Shown: piece by piece, positions 7,766 to 16,226 of the stretch | Numbering within the stretch: the first letter of the stretch is position 1 | Layout: every line of letters begins with the position of its first letter | From: Bacteriovoracaceae bacterium UBA3083 | Lineage (GTDB): Bacteria > Bdellovibrionota > Bacteriovoracia > Bacteriovoracales > Bacteriovoracaceae | Direction of reading: 5' to 3' | Assembly (NCBI GenBank): GCA_002366565.1 | Contig: DFBJ01000003.1 | Span: 1 to 64,000, forward strand | Length of the DNA: 64,000 bases | Translations under genes and position numbers: made by a program | The notes under the pieces: model-generated | Databases searched by the model: none | What the model was told of the DNA's origin: nothing | The model's input: the letters and a program-made list of their open reading frames with translations, nothing else

Positions 7766-8617
7766 ATGTACACAGTAATGAAAACAATTATTTTATCACT
7801 TTTCTTATTACAAGTTTCTAAGTCTTTAGGAATGTCTAGAGCATTGAATACTGCTGCAACAGGTATGGCCGCTCAAGAAATGAACGTCTCTACAATCTCT
7901 AACAATATCGCCAACGTTAACACTACTGGTTATAAGAAACAGAGAACAGAAATTCAGGACCTTTCCTACCAAACAATTCAAGAAGCAGGATCAAGATCAA
8001 GCTCCGAAACGATGAATAATGTTGGTGTACAAATTGGTTCAGGAGCAAAGGTTTCAGGCGTAAGAAAAGAATTCACACAAGGTTCTCAACAAATAACAAA
8101 TAATCCATACGACCTAATGATAAGCGGAGAAGGGTTCTTTGGAGTTATGCTACCAAACAATGAAATAAGATATACAAGAGATGGTTCATTTAATGTTGAT
8201 GCAACAGGAACTTTAGTAAATAAGCAGGGATATAAAGTATTTCCATCTTTCATATTCCCTCCAGGAACAAAGAGTGTACACATAGGTCACGATGGAACTG
8301 TTGAGGCCTACCTCTCAAATCAAGTTGAACCTACTGTACTTGGTCAAATACCAGTTTTCACATTTATTAATCCTGTAGGACTAAAATCAACAGGAATGAA
8401 TCTTTACACACTTACTCGCTCAAGTGGTCAAGCTATTCAAAATATTGCAGGAAGTACAAACGCAGGAACAATTGCTCAAGGAGCTCTTGAATCATCTAAC
8501 GTTAGTATTATGAATGAAATGACAGCTTTAATTAAGGCCCAAAGAGCATATGAAATGAACTCAAAAGTTATGGGAGTAGCAGATCAAATGCTACAAACCG
8601 TAAATAACATTAGGTAA
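7766..8617 (+). CDS. flgG: Flagellar distal rod protein FlgG, with signal-peptide-like N-terminal extension
   Basis: Distal rod protein. The canonical FlgG start is SRALNTAATGMAAQEMNVST at residue 24 on, with NNIANVNTTGYKKQR, and the C-terminus has LESSNVSIMNEMTALIKAQR. Upstream of this the frame carries 22 extra residues (MYTVMKTIILSLFLLQVSKS and on) that look like a Sec signal or membrane segment, which FlgG should not need. The first ATG has a good ribosome site (TAAGGA, 6-base spacing). The internal ATG at 7832, giving the canonical start, has AGG only one base away, which is too close. Which start is used is uncertain. Confidence 0.9.
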   Translation: MYTVMKTIILSLFLLQVSKSLGMSRALNTAATGMAAQEMNVSTISNNIANVNTTGYKKQRTEIQDLSYQTIQEAGSRSSSETMNNVGVQIGSGAKVSGVRKEFTQGSQQITNNPYDLMISGEGFFGVMLPNNEIRYTRDGSFNVDATGTLVNKQGYKVFPSFIFPPGTKSVHIGHDGTVEAYLSNQVEPTVLGQIPVFTFINPVGLKSTGMNLYTLTRSSGQAIQNIAGSTNAGTIAQGALESSNVSIMNEMTALIKAQRAYEMNSKVMGVADQMLQTVNNIR

Positions 8618-8620
8618 TTA

Positions 8621-9514
8621 ATGATAAAATTAGTTTTTATACTCACATTATTATCTTCATATTCGGCATGGTCTAAACCATGCCAAATTGATATTTATCC
8701 AAAAAGTTACTTATTAACTAATATTTCTTCTAAACTAACAAAGACACTAATTAAAAAATCTACATGTGAAAACTCAATCAACAACGAGTTAATAAGATTT
8801 CTAATTGATACTAAAGGAAATACTTCTGGAAAGCAGATTTCAAGAGTTTTCAGCTCACTTGTTAATCAGAAGATAAAAATTACACCTGACAGAATTACAA
8901 TCTTCAAGCTTGAAGACTATTTAACAGAGAGACTTTCTTTTACAAAAAACTGGTATATAAAAAACATAAAGGTCCCCTCTCACCTATCTGCAATTACATT
9001 AGAAGAAAATGAAAATATGAATGTTGATTGTCCTTCTTGCAGCTATCCTGGAAATAAATCGATAAGATTAGTGATCAACAATACATTAGAAGGTACAAAC
9101 AAATACCATATGCTAAACGCCAAACTCCAAGTAAAGACAATGGCATTAGTGCCTAGAGGGATTATTAAAATTGATAACCAACCTCTTTCTAAATCAATGT
9201 TCAAGAAAGAAGAAGTATTCACTGACAATCCTTCAGCTCTTTTTACAAATATAAACTCTCTTGTCTTTTATAAAGTTAATAAATCTATAAACAATAGAGC
9301 ACTCTTAATAAATGATCTTGTAGCTGTTTCACTAGTAAAAGCAGGAATGCCTACAAGTGTAGTCTTAGATAACGGAGTCATTTCTTTAAAAAGCACAGCG
9401 ACTCCATTAAGAAGTGCTAAATTTGGAGAAACAGTTCAACTAAGATCATCAAGAAGTAATAAAATCATTGTCGGTAAAGTCATCGACTACAACAAGGTTT
9501 CTGTATCACTATGA
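8621..9514 (+). CDS. flgA: Flagellar P-ring assembly chaperone FlgA
   Basis: Periplasmic chaperone for P-ring assembly. It has a Sec signal (LVFILTLLSSYSAWSK) and a C-terminal SAF-like domain: LRSAKFGETVQLRSSRSNK and IVGKVIDYNKVSVSL, typical of FlgA. The N-terminal half is divergent and has a CPSC pair. It lies 3 bases after flgG and overlaps flgH by 4 bases (ATGA), so it is clearly part of the rod/ring operon. The position before flgH-flgI fits its role. Confidence 0.88.
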   Translation: MIKLVFILTLLSSYSAWSKPCQIDIYPKSYLLTNISSKLTKTLIKKSTCENSINNELIRFLIDTKGNTSGKQISRVFSSLVNQKIKITPDRITIFKLEDYLTERLSFTKNWYIKNIKVPSHLSAITLEENENMNVDCPSCSYPGNKSIRLVINNTLEGTNKYHMLNAKLQVKTMALVPRGIIKIDNQPLSKSMFKKEEVFTDNPSALFTNINSLVFYKVNKSINNRALLINDLVAVSLVKAGMPTSVVLDNGVISLKSTATPLRSAKFGETVQLRSSRSNKIIVGKVIDYNKVSVSL

Positions 9515-10278
9515 AGTTATATAAAGTACTACTTATTATCTCAACATCACTACTCTTTTCTTGTAGTAACTACATTAACAAGATGTATTCTGATTTAGAT
9601 AGACAAGATATGGTAAGAAACCAGCCACCTGTTGATGCTTTTGAGAAATATAAAAATCCTCCAACCAGCTACAGAAGAGGAACAGATTCTGGTCGTATTG
9701 CTTCAGCAGCAAACAGCCAACCGTATTATAATAGAAATCAACCTCCGGCAGTTAGAAGAAACTATAAGCCAGCACAGCAAAATCTTAAAAAAAGATATAA
9801 GGCCGATGATCTCTTAGATAACTCACAAAACAAGTCTAGCCTGTGGGCAGGAAGTGGGAACAATCGTCAACTCTTTACAGTTTTAAAAGATAAAAGAAAT
9901 GGCGACATTGTACTAATCAATGTTCAAAAAACTCTGAAAAATGATATTACTCTTGAATTAAAAAGAGCATTTCCAGAAATGCCTAAACCTGTGAGTTCAG
10001 CAGATAAAAAAGATGACACAGAAAAGAAAGAAGACGATACAGCTCTTATAAATAATGATGCTACAAATGGTAATAAAATTTATGACCGTGTATCTAGTGT
10101 GATTGTTGAAGAAATTAATGAAGATCACTTATTACTTCGTGGACAAAAAAGTGTTCTCTTCCAGCAAAGAAAAAGGCTAGTTGAAATTCAGGCCTTAGTC
10201 TCTAGAAGAGATATTACAGATGAAGATACTATTAACTCTGATAACATACTTGAATCAAGTGTGCATATTTTAAGGTAA
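9511..10278 (+). CDS. flgH: Flagellar L-ring lipoprotein FlgH
   Basis: Outer-membrane L-ring subunit. The lipobox LLFSC gives the mature N-terminal Cys. The core family segment is SLWAGSGNNRQLFTVLKDKR followed by NGDIVLINVQKTLKND, corresponding to the FlgH 'SLW..GDIVTV' region. Between lipobox and core there is a long Pro/Asn/Arg/Tyr-rich linker, and an acidic-basic insert (ADKKDDTEKKEDDT) near residue 170. The end, RRDITDEDTINSDNI, matches the FlgH close. Confidence 0.92.
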   Translation: MKLYKVLLIISTSLLFSCSNYINKMYSDLDRQDMVRNQPPVDAFEKYKNPPTSYRRGTDSGRIASAANSQPYYNRNQPPAVRRNYKPAQQNLKKRYKADDLLDNSQNKSSLWAGSGNNRQLFTVLKDKRNGDIVLINVQKTLKNDITLELKRAFPEMPKPVSSADKKDDTEKKEDDTALINNDATNGNKIYDRVSSVIVEEINEDHLLLRGQKSVLFQQRKRLVEIQALVSRRDITDEDTINSDNILESSVHILR

Positions 10279-10281
10279 TTT

Positions 10282-11283
10282 ATGAAAAAGATTATTTTTA
10301 CAATTTCTTTAATTCTCTCGCTCTCAGCTATTGCAGAGACAAGATTAAAAGATCTTATTACTTTAAAAGATGTTAGGGATAACCCTATCATTGGCTATGG
10401 ACTAGTTATAGGTCTCAATGGAACTGGTGATGGCGGTGGAGAAGTAACAAATAAGTCTTTAAAGAGAATGTTTCAAAAGCTTGGCTTAAATCCACAAAAT
10501 GAAGTTTCATCAAAGAATGTAGCCTCAGTAATTGTTACGGCAAAACTTCCACCTTTCGCGAGACAGGGACAAAAAATTGATATTACAGTCTCTTCAATAG
10601 GAGATGCTTCTTCTTTAGCAGGTGGTACACTTCTTGTTACTCCACTAAAAGGTGGTGATAGCGTAGTTTACGCTGTTGCATCTGGACCACTTTCAATTGG
10701 AGGTCTTGAAAAAGGTAAAAAGTTTGCAACAACAGGAACAATTCCAAACGGAGCAATTGTTGAAAATGAAATCAAAATAGATTTCGATAAAAAGAAATCG
10801 CTACGTTTTGCACTTAGAAACCCTGACTTCACTACAGCAGCTCGTATAGAAAAAACTATTAATCAAGAGCTAGGTGGAAAGTATGCAATTGCTAAAGATG
10901 CTACTACTGTAGACTTAATTATTCCTTTTCATTACCAAAGAGAAGTTGTTCATCTAGTAGCAATAGTAGAAAACTTCAAAGTAAATTCAGACTCAGTTAC
11001 AAAGATTGTTATCAATGAAAGAACTGGAACAATTGTAGCGGGTGGTAATGTTCAACTGACATCAGTTGCGATTAGTCACGGAGACTTAACAATAGAAGTC
11101 AAGGGCGATGAAGCGGGAGGCTCAGATAAGCCTAACTCTCTCTACTTTGTTGACAAAAAGACTACATTAAATGACTTAGTAAAAAGTTTGAATGCTTTTG
11201 GGGCAACACCTGAAGACCTTATTTCAATTTTTAAGGCCTTAAAGAGCAATGGTGCTCTTATTGGTGATGTAGAATTTATATAA
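10282..11283 (+). CDS. flgI: Flagellar P-ring protein FlgI
   Basis: Periplasmic P-ring subunit surrounding the rod. It has a Sec signal peptide ending at AIAET, then the strongly conserved RLKDLITLKDVRDNPIIGYG and LVIGLNGTGDGG, SSIGDASSLAGGTLLVTPL, and NERTGTIVAGGNV in the C-terminal half. At 333 residues it is somewhat shorter than the common ~365. It ends the first flagellar cluster; an 89-base gap follows with possible new promoter elements before flgJ. Confidence 0.96.
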   Translation: MKKIIFTISLILSLSAIAETRLKDLITLKDVRDNPIIGYGLVIGLNGTGDGGGEVTNKSLKRMFQKLGLNPQNEVSSKNVASVIVTAKLPPFARQGQKIDITVSSIGDASSLAGGTLLVTPLKGGDSVVYAVASGPLSIGGLEKGKKFATTGTIPNGAIVENEIKIDFDKKKSLRFALRNPDFTTAARIEKTINQELGGKYAIAKDATTVDLIIPFHYQREVVHLVAIVENFKVNSDSVTKIVINERTGTIVAGGNVQLTSVAISHGDLTIEVKGDEAGGSDKPNSLYFVDKKTTLNDLVKSLNAFGATPEDLISIFKALKSNGALIGDVEFI

Positions 11284-11298
11284 ACTGGATTAATTTCC

Positions 11299-11325
11299 TA
11301 AAAAATGTTACAATATAGCTAATAG
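11299..11325 (+). promoter_or_regulatory. Possible sigma-28 (FliA) promoter before flgJ
   Basis: TAAA (11299-11302), then 15 bases, then GCTAATAG (11318-11325) resembles the FliA consensus TAAA-N15-GCCGATAA, with 5 of 8 matching in the second box. It sits at the boundary between rod/ring genes and late genes (flgM, flgK, flgL), where a class switch is expected. Weak evidence. Confidence 0.3.
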
Positions 11326-11330
11326 AGCGG

Positions 11331-11347
11331 TGATAAAGGATTTATCA
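11331..11347. repeat. Inverted repeat in the flgJ leader
   Basis: TGATAAA and TTTATCA flank a GGA, giving a perfect 7-bp inverted repeat with a GGA spacer 25 bases before the flgJ start. In RNA the GGA would be the exposed loop, which is the preferred CsrA binding geometry; csrA is encoded about 4 kb downstream. It could equally be a DNA operator. Confidence 0.4.
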
Positions 11348-11372
11348 TCCCAAAAACAAGGTCAGGAAGACT

Positions 11373-11834
11373 ATGTCAGAAATCAATAATTCAATTCCTG
11401 TAAATACTCCTATCTCAAACAAGTCTGAGAACAAAAAGTATATTCCAAAGCCATATTTAGATGCGGCTCAGGGAATGGAAAAACAATTTATTAAATTAAT
11501 GATTGATGAAATGAGAAAGACCTCAGGTAGTTCAGAACCTACATCTACAGGTATGGATTACTATATGGACTTACAGAACGAAGAACGTTCAAAGGCCATG
11601 GTAAATAGAAATCAAGTAGGACTGCAAGATTTAATCTTAGATCGTATTTATCCAGAAAATAAGCGTAACCCATATGCTTACAATGCATATCTACAACAAA
11701 CAAATCAAATAAGTAGACCAAAAGTAGAAATGCAAAATGCTCACGTCAACAGACGTAATGAAGCTGAGCTATACCAAGTCAGCAAGAAAAATTCAGGTTC
11801 AATTGGACTAGGCCAGGAGGCGCATCATGAATAA
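11373..11834 (+). CDS. flgJ: Rod-binding protein, FlgJ N-terminal domain only
   Basis: Rod-capping/rod-binding protein. DAAQGMEKQFIKLMIDEMRK and STGMDYYMDLQNEERSKAM match the rod-binding domain of FlgJ. The muramidase domain found in enterobacterial FlgJ is absent; the protein ends at 153 residues with a Gln/Asn-rich tail. Single-domain forms are normal outside gamma- and beta-proteobacteria, where a separate enzyme opens the wall. It overlaps flgM by 8 bases and heads the late-gene run. Confidence 0.8.
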   Translation: MSEINNSIPVNTPISNKSENKKYIPKPYLDAAQGMEKQFIKLMIDEMRKTSGSSEPTSTGMDYYMDLQNEERSKAMVNRNQVGLQDLILDRIYPENKRNPYAYNAYLQQTNQISRPKVEMQNAHVNRRNEAELYQVSKKNSGSIGLGQEAHHE

Positions 11835-12150
11835 TATTGATTCGACACGATCGAAATTTTTTCCAAATACACAAACAAATGTAACAGGAAAAAATGCGGC
11901 TAAGATAAAAGCTCTTCAAAGAAATGATGCTAGTAGATTCAATGAGCTTAAAGATATGGAAAAAAGAGATAGTAGTGTAACTATCCCTGAAGCTGTTAAA
12001 GATTTTTCAAGAATAAGAAAAGCTGTTGATGCTGCACCAGAAGTTGATAACTCAGACAAAATTGCAAAACTAAGAGATCAAATTCAAAATGGAACTTATA
12101 AAATGAACTTTGAAGCAATTGCTGACAAGATCCTTAACGAAGAAATCTAA
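11827..12150 (+). CDS. flgM: Anti-sigma-28 factor FlgM
   Basis: Holds FliA inactive until the hook is complete and is then exported. The C-terminal half has the FlgM signature: an SRIRKAVDAAPEVDNSDKIA helix followed by KLRDQIQNGTYKMNFEAIAD. The N-terminal half is polar and disordered, as usual. A GGAGG ribosome site lies in the flgJ end. Order flgJ-flgM-flgN-flgK-flgL is the classic arrangement. Confidence 0.9.
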   Translation: MNNIDSTRSKFFPNTQTNVTGKNAAKIKALQRNDASRFNELKDMEKRDSSVTIPEAVKDFSRIRKAVDAAPEVDNSDKIAKLRDQIQNGTYKMNFEAIADKILNEEI

Positions 12151-12153
12151 TTT

Positions 12154-12651
12154 ATGGAACAACAAAAAAAAGAACTATATTATTTTCAAGTTACAGATCT
12201 ATGGAAAAGATTGTGCGAAGAGCATTCTAATCTATTTGATCAAACATGTGATGAATACTCATTGCTTCTTGCAAGTGACTTAGACAACCTAGAGCTTAAA
12301 GTTGCTGAAAAACAAGAAACGATAAATAGAGTAAATCTTCTTGAAGATCTACGAAGTTCTATCATTTCGAGGGTTAACAAAGATTTGAATCAAAACATCA
12401 AACATGTTTCTGATCTAATTTCTTATTTTCAAACTTTTGAAGAAAATTTAGAGCACAGACATTTATTTAATTTTAATGCTCTTTTAATAGATATTATCGA
12501 AAAAATCCAAGCACAGAATAAAACAAATCAGCTTTTTATTAATAAAGCTCTTGGCTCACTAAAAAGTATTAGAGAAGAAGCTCTTGGCGAAAAAAGCTAC
12601 TCTACATACAACTCGAGAGGTTCTTCTAAATCAAGAAGTCTTTCTATATAG
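12154..12651 (+). CDS. flgN: Flagellar export chaperone FlgN
   Basis: Cytoplasmic chaperone for the hook-filament junction proteins FlgK and FlgL. 165 residues, almost all helical, with AEKQETINRVNLLEDLRSSI matching the FlgN family helix. Assignment is supported by position between flgM and flgK. It starts 3 bases after the flgM stop. The C-terminal tail is Ser/Arg-rich (NSRGSSKSRSLSI). Confidence 0.85.
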   Translation: MEQQKKELYYFQVTDLWKRLCEEHSNLFDQTCDEYSLLLASDLDNLELKVAEKQETINRVNLLEDLRSSIISRVNKDLNQNIKHVSDLISYFQTFEENLEHRHLFNFNALLIDIIEKIQAQNKTNQLFINKALGSLKSIREEALGEKSYSTYNSRGSSKSRSLSI

Positions 12652-12659
12652 AGGTTTAA

Positions 12660-14123
12660 GTGTCAGATTTATTAAATATTGGACGTACAGGTTTAAATGC
12701 TTCAAAAAAGTCTCTCGAGACTACAGGGCATAATATATCCAATGTTAATACTGAAGGCTATTCAAGACAGCGAGTAAATCAAACAACCAATATCCCTATC
12801 ACGAAAGGTGGAACAATCCACGGAACTGGTGCCAGAGTAAAGTCTGTAACTAGAATCAATGATGACTTTGTTAATAAACGTTTAGAGAAATCTATTTCTA
12901 ATAGTAAGTTCTTTGAACAAAGAATGGACAGAATGTCTCAGGTTGAAGATATTTTTAATGACCTTGATACCGATGGTCTGAATCAAGTAATTAACAGATT
13001 CTTTAATAGCTTTAGAGAATTAGCTAATCAGCCAGAGAATGAAACAATCAGATCAGTAGTTCGTGACCAGGCTAACCTAGTTGTTCAAGACTTTCAAAGA
13101 ATTCAAGGAAGTCTTAATTCAATTTCTGCAGGTATTGATGGAAATATGGAAGCCGAAGTAACGGACATCAACCAAACTCTTGAACACATTGCCAGCCTAA
13201 ATGCTAAAATACGTTCATTAGAAGCCGTAAATGAGGAAGTTGGAGACTTACGAGATCAGCGAGATCTTGCAGTAAGAAACTTAGCGAAATCATTTAAAGT
13301 ACATACTTATCAAGATAACAAAGGACAATTTGTAGTTGCAGCTCGTGGAGTTGGTACTCTCGTTACAGCTACACAAGTTCAAAGACTTCAAATAGGTACA
13401 AGCAATAAAGAAAACTCTACAAATGGGTTACCTGGATCTGCCGATATATTCTTTGAAGGAAAACCAGCACATATTTTAACTAAGAAATTTCAAGGTGGTA
13501 GCTTAGCCTCACTGGCTAAAGTTCGTAACGAAGAAATCGTTGATATAAAAAATAAGATTGACTCTATTGCATATAACTTAACTAAGAGTGTAAACGCGAT
13601 ACATAGACGTGGTTACGTAAATAGAAAAATTGAAGTTGGTGAGCAAGGTAGTGTTTCAGATGTTGATTCAAAAGGAATGACTACAGGAATTAACTTCTTT
13701 AAAGAACCTACTGGACCACAAGACTCTGCTCTAAACATGTCTTTAAGTAGTGAAGTAAAAGAAGATCTTTCAAATATTGTTACAGCTCTTGGACCTAATA
13801 GTCCTGGTGATAACAGAATTTCTCTCGCCATATCTAAAATTCAACATGAAAGAATTGTCGGAGATGAAGAATCCACTCTTGAAGAGTTTTACTTACAAGC
13901 TGTTGGTAAAATTGGTCTAGAAGCTGGAAAAGCTAAACTAGATAGTGAACAAGCAGACGGACTAAAGGCTCAGGCCATTAGTATCAGAGAAAGACTAGTT
14001 GGCGTGTCAATAGATGAAGAAGCTGCAAATATGGTCAAGTACCAACATGCTTATGACGCTTCTGCTAAAATAATGCAAACCGCTGATGAAATGTTTAAAA
14101 CAGTCATCGGAATAAAGAGATAA
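12660..14123 (+). CDS. flgK: Hook-filament junction protein FlgK (HAP1)
   Basis: First hook-associated protein. N-terminal LLNIGRTGLNASKKSLETTG then HNISNVNTEGYSRQRVNQTT is the FlgK signature. The C-terminus has GVSIDEEAANMVKYQHAYDA and SAKIMQTADEMFKTVIGI, also typical. The start is GTG, with AGAGGT upstream. Length 487 fits the family. Downstream flgL follows after 5 bases. Confidence 0.95.
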   Translation: MSDLLNIGRTGLNASKKSLETTGHNISNVNTEGYSRQRVNQTTNIPITKGGTIHGTGARVKSVTRINDDFVNKRLEKSISNSKFFEQRMDRMSQVEDIFNDLDTDGLNQVINRFFNSFRELANQPENETIRSVVRDQANLVVQDFQRIQGSLNSISAGIDGNMEAEVTDINQTLEHIASLNAKIRSLEAVNEEVGDLRDQRDLAVRNLAKSFKVHTYQDNKGQFVVAARGVGTLVTATQVQRLQIGTSNKENSTNGLPGSADIFFEGKPAHILTKKFQGGSLASLAKVRNEEIVDIKNKIDSIAYNLTKSVNAIHRRGYVNRKIEVGEQGSVSDVDSKGMTTGINFFKEPTGPQDSALNMSLSSEVKEDLSNIVTALGPNSPGDNRISLAISKIQHERIVGDEESTLEEFYLQAVGKIGLEAGKAKLDSEQADGLKAQAISIRERLVGVSIDEEAANMVKYQHAYDASAKIMQTADEMFKTVIGIKR

Positions 14124-14128
14124 TATAG

Positions 14129-15127
14129 ATGTCGAGAGTTTCAGAAAATAGCTCAAGTGCTGCTCTAAACTTTTCCCTAGGAAAAGCAAAAGCAAAACTT
14201 GAGGATCTTCAAATGAAAGGGTCAACCCTTAAGGATATCTCTCGTCCTTCAGACAATCCTATTAGTAATGTTGAGGCACTCTCAATTACTTCTAATATGT
14301 CTGATAATAAGCAATATCAGCGAAATGCTGATTACGCTCTTTTACATTTAAACGTAACAGAGAAATCGCTTGAACAACTCACTGACCTTCTCGTAAAGGC
14401 TAAAGAAATTGCGATTTCTCAATCATCAGATTTTTACAACGCTGATGTTAGAAAAAATATAGCAAACGAAGTAAACCAGCTTAGAAATCTGGCCCTCTCT
14501 ATTGGTAACAAAAGAGTCGGACAGAAACACATCTTCTCTGGCTACGCAACCCTGACTCAACCTTTTGCTGTTGACGGCAGCTACAAAGGCGATAAGGGAC
14601 ACACAACCGTAGAGGTTGCAAAAGACTTCTTTTTACCACTCAACTTGAATGGGCATGAAGTATTTTATTCATCAGATGATACTTCAGACAAAAATGTTCA
14701 CCCTCTTGAGAATCTTAAGAAGTCAGTAAATGAAGAACCAGTAGACAATAAAAGAGAACTTGCCTCTACTAATGAAGAAAAACTTCATAAGAGAGACAAT
14801 ATCTTTGCTCAATTAGAGAGTTTATCTGTTGCACTAGAAACAAATGACGCAGGCCTAATACAAAGCCTGCTCGAAGAGTTTGATGACAGTATCTCTAGAC
14901 TTATTACCCTAAGAACAAGGGTCGGATCTATTACAAGTTCTGTAATGAATTCTAAGTCACGCCTCGAGTCAGAAAATATTGAGGGAGCAACAAGAAAAAG
15001 TAAATTAGTAGATGCAGATATAGCTGAAGTATTCTCTGATATAACAAAACATCAGAATGTCTTAAAAACGACTTATAAATCCTCACAAGGATTAATGAAT
15101 CAAAATCTAATGGATTTCTTAAGATAG
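14129..15127 (+). CDS. flgL: Hook-filament junction protein FlgL (HAP3)
   Basis: Second hook-associated junction protein, related to flagellin. N-terminal NFSLGKAKAKLEDLQMKGST and LKDISRPSDNPISNVEALSI, then AKEIAISQSSDFYNADVRKN and RNLALSIGNKRVGQKHIFSG are characteristic. The C-terminus (SDITKHQNVLKTTYKSSQGL) is the FlgL/flagellin end domain. Last structural gene before csrA-fliW. Confidence 0.94.
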   Translation: MSRVSENSSSAALNFSLGKAKAKLEDLQMKGSTLKDISRPSDNPISNVEALSITSNMSDNKQYQRNADYALLHLNVTEKSLEQLTDLLVKAKEIAISQSSDFYNADVRKNIANEVNQLRNLALSIGNKRVGQKHIFSGYATLTQPFAVDGSYKGDKGHTTVEVAKDFFLPLNLNGHEVFYSSDDTSDKNVHPLENLKKSVNEEPVDNKRELASTNEEKLHKRDNIFAQLESLSVALETNDAGLIQSLLEEFDDSISRLITLRTRVGSITSSVMNSKSRLESENIEGATRKSKLVDADIAEVFSDITKHQNVLKTTYKSSQGLMNQNLMDFLR

Positions 15128-15249
15128 ACCGATAATTTTGTAGATTGACGCAATAAAGGCCCTATACAACAAATATTATACAAGTATTTGATAGTTTTTG
15201 CCTGTTTTTACTTGCCTTTTGAAAAATGAGGTAATATATGAACCATTGC

Positions 15250-15263
15250 GGATCGAATCAGGA
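15250..15263 (+). promoter_or_regulatory. Two GGA motifs in the csrA leader (candidate CsrA sites)
   Basis: GGA at 15250-15252 and AGGAAGG around 15261-15263 lie 25-40 bases before the csrA start, ahead of the ribosome site AGAGGT. Closely spaced GGA motifs are the usual CsrA recognition element and would allow autoregulation. Inference from motif only. Confidence 0.3.
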
Positions 15264-15287
15264 AGGTTCACACAGTAGAGGTTTATT

Positions 15288-15515
15288 ATGCTCGTTTTGA
15301 CAAGGAAGCTAGGAGAAAGCATCGCGATTGATGATCACATCAAAATTGTTGTGGTTCAAATCAAGGGCAAGCAAGTCCGGCTAGGTATCAAAGCCCCCAA
15401 AGAAACGAAAATTCACAGAGAAGAAGTTTATAAGTCAATTCAGGATCAAAATACTGAAGCTGCTCAGGCAGACCTATCTTCAATTTCTGATTTAGCAGAC
15501 GAGTTAAAGAAATAA
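15288..15515 (+). CDS. csrA: Carbon storage regulator CsrA
   Basis: Dimeric RNA-binding translational regulator. The opening MLVLTRKLGESIAIDDHIKI and VVVQIKGKQVRLGIKAPKET are the family's core strands, with HREEVYKSI at the helix. At 75 residues it has a slightly long acidic tail. Placed between flgL and fliW, it fits the known FliW-CsrA-flagellin checkpoint: FliW binds CsrA, and flagellin releases it. A 160-base gap upstream suggests its own promoter. Confidence 0.97.
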   Translation: MLVLTRKLGESIAIDDHIKIVVVQIKGKQVRLGIKAPKETKIHREEVYKSIQDQNTEAAQADLSSISDLADELKK

Positions 15516-15534
15516 GCAAGAATTTCCTTCTTGC
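15516..15534 (+). terminator. Short hairpin after csrA
   Basis: GCAAGAA and TTCTTGC pair over 7 bp around a TTTCC loop immediately after the csrA stop. No T-run follows, so read-through into fliW is likely; it may only stabilise or process the transcript. Confidence 0.35.
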
Positions 15535-15567
15535 ACTTCTGGTCCTACGGCTGCTAGAATCATGAGG

Positions 15568-15595
15568 CGAGCTATTGAGGCTCGAATTTTGGAGG
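15568..15595 (+). promoter_or_regulatory. fliW leader hairpin and strong ribosome site
   Basis: CGAGC pairs with GCTCG around TATTGAG (15568-15584), seven bases before the strong GGAGG (15591-15595) that serves the GTG start of fliW. The GGAGG contains the GGA that CsrA prefers, so CsrA binding here is plausible but unproven. Confidence 0.3.
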
Positions 15596-15601
15596 CCATA
15601 A

Positions 15602-16168
15602 GTGAAAATCAACACAACTAGATTTGGTGAACTTGAAGTAGATAATAGTGACATTATTACCTTTAAAGACGGCTTGTTAGGTTTTGAACAACTAACTAAG
15701 TTCTTCATTGTTGACCCGGGTGACCAAACACTAATTCTTTGGATTCAGTCAATCGATGATGCAAGTACAGCATTTCCTATTATAGAACCAAAAATATTTA
15801 AGCCAGACTACTCTGTTAAATTATTACCAGCAGAGCTTACTAGTCTAAGTTTAGAAAACCTAAGCGAAGCAAGTATTTACACTATTCTTACTATCCCACA
15901 AGTAGTAACGGATATGTCAGCAAATATGAAAGCTCCAATCGTAATTAACAATAAGACTAAGTTAGCAAGACAAATTGTTCTTCAAGATTCAAAGCTTGAA
16001 GTTAAATTTGAAATGTACACTAGCCTTAAGAGATACATTGTTGCTTACACTTCAGATGACTCAGTTAGAACTAACGTTAAGCTTTCTAACCCAACTGAAG
16101 AAGTTACAACAGCTCAAGAGGACACTACTCCTCAAACATCACCTACAAAAATTAGCCCAGAAGCTTAA
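15602..16168 (+). CDS. fliW: Flagellar assembly factor FliW
   Basis: Protein antagonist of CsrA and partner of flagellin. N-terminal KINTTRFGELEVDNSDIITF and DGLLGFEQLTKFFIVDPG are the FliW signature; TVLTIPQ-like ILTIPQVVTDMSANMKAPIV and INNKTKLARQIVLQD follow. GTG start chosen from the GGAGG six bases before. The C-terminal 35 residues are a Thr/Ser/Glu-rich extension not seen in short FliW. A strong terminator follows. Confidence 0.95.
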   Translation: MKINTTRFGELEVDNSDIITFKDGLLGFEQLTKFFIVDPGDQTLILWIQSIDDASTAFPIIEPKIFKPDYSVKLLPAELTSLSLENLSEASIYTILTIPQVVTDMSANMKAPIVINNKTKLARQIVLQDSKLEVKFEMYTSLKRYIVAYTSDDSVRTNVKLSNPTEEVTTAQEDTTPQTSPTKISPEA

Positions 16169-16172
16169 ATAA

Positions 16173-16204
16173 AAAAAAGCCAGCTTGAAGCTGGCTTTTT
16201 TTAT
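16173..16204. terminator. Bidirectional rho-independent terminator after fliW
   Basis: AGCCAGCT and AGCTGGCT form an 8-bp stem with a TGA loop, flanked by an A-run and a T-run. It ends the flagellar block and also serves the convergent TPR gene. Confidence 0.92.
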
Positions 16205-16226
16205 ATCTAATTTAATATAAAAAATT

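Noticed and set aside
11373..11834. flgJ as a frameshifted or truncated gene because the muramidase domain is missing
   Set aside because: The frame ends cleanly at the flgM overlap and single-domain FlgJ is common outside gamma- and beta-proteobacteria.
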